From: Candidatus Kaiserbacteria bacterium
Lineage (GTDB): Bacteria > Patescibacteriota > Minisyncoccia > Phycocordibacterales > UBA2100
Direction: 5' to 3'
Length of the DNA stretch: 34,266 nucleotides
Assembly (NCBI GenBank): GCA_021413775.1
Contig: JAIOPS010000007.1
Coordinates: forward strand, 1 to 34,266
Part shown: positions 29,654 to 34,266 of the stretch, piece after piece
Layout: each line of letters opens with the position of its first letter
Numbering within the stretch: the first letter of the stretch is position 1
The notes under the pieces: generated by a model
What the model was told of the DNA's origin: nothing
Seen by the model: the letters and a program-made list of their open reading frames with translations, nothing else
Database searches by the model: none
Program-made: the position numbers and the translations under genes

Positions 29654-30565
29654 TCAGAGCCACTTCTTGCCCCTGAAGTAGAAGAACATAACGGTAGCGG
29701 TCATGGCGAGAATTCCGACGACAATCCAGAAATCGAACGGCCGGCCGAAAATCGGATTGTGCTTCGAGTTCATTTCGAGAACCGTGGCAAGAAGTGAGAG
29801 CGGGAAAGTGAAAAATGCCATGATGGTAAATATCTTCATTGTCTCGTTCTGGTTGGTCGTAAGAAGCGAGTTGTTGGTCTCGCGGAGTTCGTGCAGGGAC
29901 TCCGTGTTGCGCATGATGTGGTTGTGCACACGGTAGTACTCGTTCTCGAGTGAGCGGAGGTACTGACGGAACTCCTCGCCGAAGAACGCGCCGCCTTCCG
30001 TTTCGAGGCTCTTGAGCACATCGCGGTGCGGCTCGATTGTCTGGCGGAGGTTCAGGAGGTCGCGAGCGGCGCGGGAGATTGCTGAGACCATCTCGACCTG
30101 CTGGTCGGAGAAGATGCGCTCCTCAATGGATGCGAGGTCGTGCTTCACAAACTCCACTTCATGCTCGACAGACTTGTACAGCTTTTTGAGCATGTAGAAA
30201 AAGATGTAGCCGGCGTGGTTGCCGATGTTGCCCATATCGAGCACGGAATTCACCTCGAATATCTTCGAAAATTTGTGAAGCGGATCAATCGTGTCGTAGT
30301 GCGTCGTAATGATGAATTCCTTGCCGATGATGAAATCTATTTCCTGCTCGCGGCTCTTGTGCGTGTGCCGCAGGGCAGGGAAGTGGAGGATGAGGTACGC
30401 ATAGTCTTTGTTTATTTCTACGTGCGGACGCATCGAGGGCATGAGCAGTTCTTCCGCGGTAAAAGCGTCGATGTTGTATTCCGCAGCAACTTCGATTACC
30501 TCGTGCCTGGTCGGATTTTCTAGGTCTATCCACGCAATCCCTTTATGTTCGTAGCGCGATTTCAT
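29654..30565 (-). CDS. CorA-family divalent cation transporter (variant EMN motif)
   Basis: WIDLENPTRHEVIEVAAEYNIDAFTAEELL; two C-terminal TM helices flanking EMNSKHNPIFGRPFDFW. Confidence 0.9.
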   Translation of the reverse strand: MKSRYEHKGIAWIDLENPTRHEVIEVAAEYNIDAFTAEELLMPSMRPHVEINKDYAYLILHFPALRHTHKSREQEIDFIIGKEFIITTHYDTIDPLHKFSKIFEVNSVLDMGNIGNHAGYIFFYMLKKLYKSVEHEVEFVKHDLASIEERIFSDQQVEMVSAISRAARDLLNLRQTIEPHRDVLKSLETEGGAFFGEEFRQYLRSLENEYYRVHNHIMRNTESLHELRETNNSLLTTNQNETMKIFTIMAFFTFPLSLLATVLEMNSKHNPIFGRPFDFWIVVGILAMTATVMFFYFRGKKWL

Positions 30566-30682
30566 GGGCAAAGTATACCGCGCAGGTGCCGTGATACTGC
30601 AGGCTAGAGAAAACGTACTGTTAATAGCGCACTACCTCATGTGCGCTTTCTCAATGCACGAAAACTGTGCAATAATTCTCCG

Positions 30683-31924
30683 ATGCAAAGCGATGCGCAC
30701 TTCTCCACACGGCTCACATTCGGGCTTATTGCGGTCTTTTTTGTTATCGGCGCGGCGGCAGGCTACGAAGTCGGCAACCGGCACAGCGTCTCCGCAGCTA
30801 TCGGCAATGCTTCGCAGCCTGAGGGCGTGGACTTCTCGCCGGTGTGGAAGGCGTGGCGCATCATCGACCAGAAATTCGTCCCGGCGGCCGTCGCGAGCTC
30901 GACACCGTACGTGGCGACATCCACGGCCGACTCCGACCAGAAGCGCATCTGGGGTCTCATATCGGGACTCGCATCCTCGCTCGACGACCCGTACACCTTC
31001 TTCCTCCCGCCGGATGAAAATCAGCAGTTTTCTGAAACGATGAGCGGCCAGTTCGAGGGTGTCGGCATGGAGATAGACATAAAGGACTCCGTCCTCACCG
31101 TGGTCTCTCCGATAAAGGGCACTCCCGCATATAAAGCGGGATTGAAAGCCGGAGACCTCATTCTCAAGATTGACGGCGAGAGCACAGAAGGAATGACCGT
31201 GAACAACGCCGTCAAAAAAATCCGCGGACCGAAGGGGACGCAGGTAAAACTCTTCGTTTTGCGCCAGGGCTGGACCGCGCCGAAAGAGATTCCCGTCACG
31301 CGCGATGTCATCAATGTGCCGACGGTGACGACCGAAGCGAAATCGGGCGGTGTGTTCGTCATCACGCTCACGACATTCACCGCAAACTCGGCGGACCTTT
31401 TCCGCAACGCCCTCAGGGAATTCGTGCAGACGGGGGACAGCAAACTCGTCCTCGACCTACGCGGCAACCCGGGCGGCTACCTCGATGCGGCCGTGGACAT
31501 GGCGAGCTGGTTCTTGCCATCCGGCACCGTCGTTGTTACGGAGGACTACGCCGGACACGCGAGCAACATCGTGCACCGTTCGAGCGGATACAATATCTTC
31601 AACAAGAATCTCAAAATGGTCGTTCTCGTGGATAAAGGTTCGGCCTCCGCATCGGAAATTCTCGCAGGAGCACTCCAGACCGAGCACATCGCGAAGCTCG
31701 TCGGGACGAACACCTTCGGAAAGGGTTCCGTGCAGGAGCTCGTTGATATCACCCCGGACACCGCGCTCAAGCTGACCGTCGCACGGTGGCTGAAGCCCGA
31801 CGGTGTCCACATTCCGCTCACCGGCATCGAGCCTGACGTGGAGGTACCGTTTACCGACGACGATTTGAAAGCAGGGAAGGACCCGCAAATGGCAAAAGCG
31901 ATTGAGATTTTGAACGGTCAGTAA
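30683..31924 (+). CDS. S41 family C-terminal processing peptidase with PDZ domain
   Basis: [82 protein letters not shown]...NTFGKGSVQ. Confidence 0.97.
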   Translation: MQSDAHFSTRLTFGLIAVFFVIGAAAGYEVGNRHSVSAAIGNASQPEGVDFSPVWKAWRIIDQKFVPAAVASSTPYVATSTADSDQKRIWGLISGLASSLDDPYTFFLPPDENQQFSETMSGQFEGVGMEIDIKDSVLTVVSPIKGTPAYKAGLKAGDLILKIDGESTEGMTVNNAVKKIRGPKGTQVKLFVLRQGWTAPKEIPVTRDVINVPTVTTEAKSGGVFVITLTTFTANSADLFRNALREFVQTGDSKLVLDLRGNPGGYLDAAVDMASWFLPSGTVVVTEDYAGHASNIVHRSSGYNIFNKNLKMVVLVDKGSASASEILAGALQTEHIAKLVGTNTFGKGSVQELVDITPDTALKLTVARWLKPDGVHIPLTGIEPDVEVPFTDDDLKAGKDPQMAKAIEILNGQ

Positions 31925-31967
31925 CAGCACCCTTGTCGCGCCGCCCTGTTTGGTCTACCATCGGGCC

Positions 31968-32417
31968 ATGAAGGTCATCATGCTCAAAGATGTGAAGGGA
32001 GTAGGGCAGCGGGATGCTCTGAAAGAAGTCTCCGACGGCTACGCGCTCAACTTCCTCATCGCCCAGGGCCTCGCGGTTCAGGCGACTCCTGAGAAAGTCG
32101 CGGCGCATGCGCAAAAAAAGCAGCTTGCCTCCGCATCGGCCGCCGAGCAGGCGAAAGTACACGAAGCACAGGCGAAGAAAATTACCGGTGTGACGATTAC
32201 GGTCTTCGCGCGTGCGAACGACAAAGGACATCTCTACGAACACCTCGCTGTGGCCCCGATTGCGGCGGCGCTCGGTGCTGCTACCGGTGTGCATGTCACT
32301 CCTGAGGCAATCGTTTTGGCTGAACAGATTAAATCGACAGGGGAGTCACAAGCGGAAGTGCGGCTCGGCATGTCAAAGGCGAAGTTTACGGTGAACGTAA
32401 CGAAATCCGAAAAGTAA
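31968..32417 (+). CDS. rplI: 50S ribosomal protein L9
   Basis: [40 protein letters not shown]; start 31968 preferred over 31950. Confidence 0.97.
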   Translation: MKVIMLKDVKGVGQRDALKEVSDGYALNFLIAQGLAVQATPEKVAAHAQKKQLASASAAEQAKVHEAQAKKITGVTITVFARANDKGHLYEHLAVAPIAAALGAATGVHVTPEAIVLAEQIKSTGESQAEVRLGMSKAKFTVNVTKSEK

Positions 32418-32423
32418 CAAAAC

Positions 32424-32452
32424 AAAAAGCGCCGCGGAGAGCGGCGCTTTTT
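32424..32452. terminator. bidirectional Rho-independent terminator between rplI and rpmA
   Basis: AAAAAGCGCCGC-GGAGA-GCGGCGCTTTTT, 12-bp perfect stem with A/T tracts. Confidence 0.93.
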
Positions 32453-32467
32453 GTCGAAATGCGAAAC

Positions 32468-32740
32468 TTAGATGACGTCTACGACTGTGCGGACATTTGA
32501 GCGTCCGTCGAAGTCAGTCTTACGTGCATGACGGAACTTTACTGTGCCGCCGACCTGTGCGTAGAGAGTGTGGTCGACACCGATACCGATGTTCTTACCG
32601 GCGAGAATCTTCGTGCCGCGCTGGCGGATGATGATTTCTCCGATGTTGACCTTCTGACCGTCCGAGCGCTTCACGCCCAAATACTTCGGATTCGAATCCC
32701 GTAGGTTTTTTGCTGATCCTCCTGCTTTTGTATGTGCCAT
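32468..32740 (-). CDS. rpmA: 50S ribosomal protein L27
   Basis: [62 protein letters not shown]; internal ATG of the longer ORF. Confidence 0.97.
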   Translation of the reverse strand: MAHTKAGGSAKNLRDSNPKYLGVKRSDGQKVNIGEIIIRQRGTKILAGKNIGIGVDHTLYAQVGGTVKFRHARKTDFDGRSNVRTVVDVI

Positions 32741-32771
32741 GGTGGTATGAAGCCCGTATATAATTACGTGC

Positions 32772-33134
32772 ATGGACATACTACACGGTGAGTGGCCCAA
32801 AATCAAGGCTTTTATGGACGGGATACTGGGTGAGTGGGGGATATTCGCCCTCATCGTCCTTGCTACCGTGAGCGCCTTTGCCCTGGGCCGATTGTCCGCT
32901 TTGGAGGCCCGAAAACCCCTTATATCGCTTACAGAGGCCCCTAAAACGGCCTCTGCGGCCCCAATCCTCCTGGGTGGCTCCGTCATAGCCTCCAGGGGAG
33001 GGAGCACGTATTACTACCCCTGGTGCGCCGGGGCGGCGAAAATAGCAGTCCAAAACCAACGCGTATTTGCGAGCATCGAGGACGCCAAAAAGGCGGGTCT
33101 CAAACCGGCCAAAAACTGTACCGGTCTCCAATAA
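32772..33134 (+). CDS. hypothetical membrane-anchored protein with C-terminal [11 protein letters not shown] domain
   Basis: TM segment [19 protein letters not shown]-term [42 protein letters not shown]. Confidence 0.75.
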   Translation: MDILHGEWPKIKAFMDGILGEWGIFALIVLATVSAFALGRLSALEARKPLISLTEAPKTASAAPILLGGSVIASRGGSTYYYPWCAGAAKIAVQNQRVFASIEDAKKAGLKPAKNCTGLQ

Positions 33135-33190
33135 CACTGTGACAACGTCGCAGGTTCGGCCAATCGCGTCTCACGGGGTATAATCCCGCC

Positions 33191-33781
33191 ATGCTCGTCG
33201 TCGATGTTGAAGCCTCAGGCGTAGAGGCACAGAAACACTCCATAGTGTCCGTCGGCGCGCTCGACCTCGCCAATCCTACGAACCGTTTCTACATGGAATG
33301 CCGCGTCTGGGACGGAGCGCACATCATGGATGAGGCGCTCGCCGTCAACGGCTTCTCGAAGGCGCAGATAACCGACCCGAAGAAAGCCTCGGAGGCCGAA
33401 CTCATTCACGCATTTGAAGCATGGAGCGAGAGCGTGCCGGAGCGGACGCTTGCCGGACAGAACGTCTCATTCGACCGCGACTTCCTGAAGCACGCTGCTG
33501 AGCGCGCAGGGCACACCGCCTGGCCTTTCGCATACCGCACGATAGATACGCACACCTTGTGCTACATGCACATGGTCCTCAAGGGTCTCACGCCGCCGAC
33601 ACGCAACCGCCGCTCCGCGCTCGACCTCGATGCGGTCCTCAACTACTGCGGCATACCCGAGGAGCCGGCGCCGCACAACGCGCTTACAGGTGCGCTCTCG
33701 CATGCGGAGGTCATCGCACGCCTTCTCTACGGCAGAAAACTTCTTCCGGAATTCATGCAGTTTGAGATACCGTGGAAGTAA
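33191..33781 (+). CDS. DnaQ-like DEDD-family 3'-5' exonuclease
   Basis: LVVDVEASGVEAQKHSIVSVGALDL, AGQNVSFDRDFLKHAAERAG, PHNALTGALSHAEVIARLL. Confidence 0.88.
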   Translation: MLVVDVEASGVEAQKHSIVSVGALDLANPTNRFYMECRVWDGAHIMDEALAVNGFSKAQITDPKKASEAELIHAFEAWSESVPERTLAGQNVSFDRDFLKHAAERAGHTAWPFAYRTIDTHTLCYMHMVLKGLTPPTRNRRSALDLDAVLNYCGIPEEPAPHNALTGALSHAEVIARLLYGRKLLPEFMQFEIPWK

Positions 33782-33797
33782 CTCATTCCGTATACGT

Positions 33798-34266
33798 ATG
33801 AATATTCTCCGACGCGCAGGGATGTATCTTTCGCTTACACTCATCAGCACGCTCGGCGTCGTGCGCTTCTGGCTGGCAAAGCTCCGCGGCAAAAAAGGCG
33901 CGCAGGGTGTGCGACTCATCATCGTTGACGACCGCCGTGTGCTGCTCGTCTCGCATTGGTATGCGCCGTGGGCGTGGACTCTTCCGGGTGGTGGAGTGGA
34001 CGGCGAGGAGACCGTGGACGAAGCTGCGAAGCGTGAGGCACTCGAAGAGACGGGGCTCAACGTAAAATCGATTGCCGGGGAAATCGGCGTCTACACAGGG
34101 CCCATGGGAAAACACGACCTCGTCACCGTCCTCTACACGGGCGACTTCGACGGCTCGCTCTCACTCACTCCGAATTTTGAAATCATGGCGCGCTCGTGGT
34201 TTGCGATTGATGCATTGCCGAAAGAAATTTCTCCGGCCAACAAGCGCCGCATCGAAGCCTACCGGG
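33798..34266 (+). CDS. Nudix hydrolase, truncated by window end
   Basis: WTLPGGGVDGEETVDEAAKREALEETGL Nudix box; open to base 34266. Confidence 0.93.
   Translation, partial: MNILRRAGMYLSLTLISTLGVVRFWLAKLRGKKGAQGVRLIIVDDRRVLLVSHWYAPWAWTLPGGGVDGEETVDEAAKREALEETGLNVKSIAGEIGVYTGPMGKHDLVTVLYTGDFDGSLSLTPNFEIMARSWFAIDALPKEISPANKRRIEAYR

Noticed and set aside
32741-33007. N-terminal extension of L27 in the ORF track
   Set aside because: Canonical L27 starts at [12 protein letters not shown] (32740); the extension overlaps a better plus-strand CDS.

Overview
This 34.3 kb window is compact and gene-dense. It looks chromosomal and resembles Patescibacteria/CPR (Parcubacteria or Kaiserbacteria-like); that placement is inferred from gene content and reduced protein sizes, not from a search. 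UGA acts as a normal stop. Main content, left to right: 3' end of murF; tRNA-Glu(CTC); PNPOx-like, glyoxalase-like and S-adenosylhomocysteine hydrolase genes; 3D-domain, alpha/beta-hydrolase and fasciclin proteins; an F1Fo ATP synthase locus (atpB-E-F-H-A-G // atpD-C) split by a Nudix / membrane / RdgB / Nudix cassette; a large exported protein with two related 3D-like domains; an RNHCP protein; a flavodoxin-fold oxidoreductase; an FG-GAP/ASPIC-UnbV propeller; a cupredoxin fused to a Cys-rich repeat domain; ychF; a PRTase; leuS; cysS (-); a CorA variant (-); an S41 protease; rplI; rpmA (-); a DEDD-type exonuclease; and a partial Nudix gene at the right edge. The most unusual signal is leuS (1139-aa ORF). 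Its CP1 editing domain is interrupted by two complete-looking foreign enzyme domains: an RBBP9/YdeN-like serine hydrolase with an apparent Ser-Asp-His triad, and a Nudix hydrolase with a perfect Nudix box. LeuRS catalytic and editing motifs are retained. A second window-wide signal is a -10-like hexamer placed 6-7 nt before the ATG of many genes, suggesting widespread leaderless transcription. No CRISPR array, transposase, integrase or rRNA was seen.
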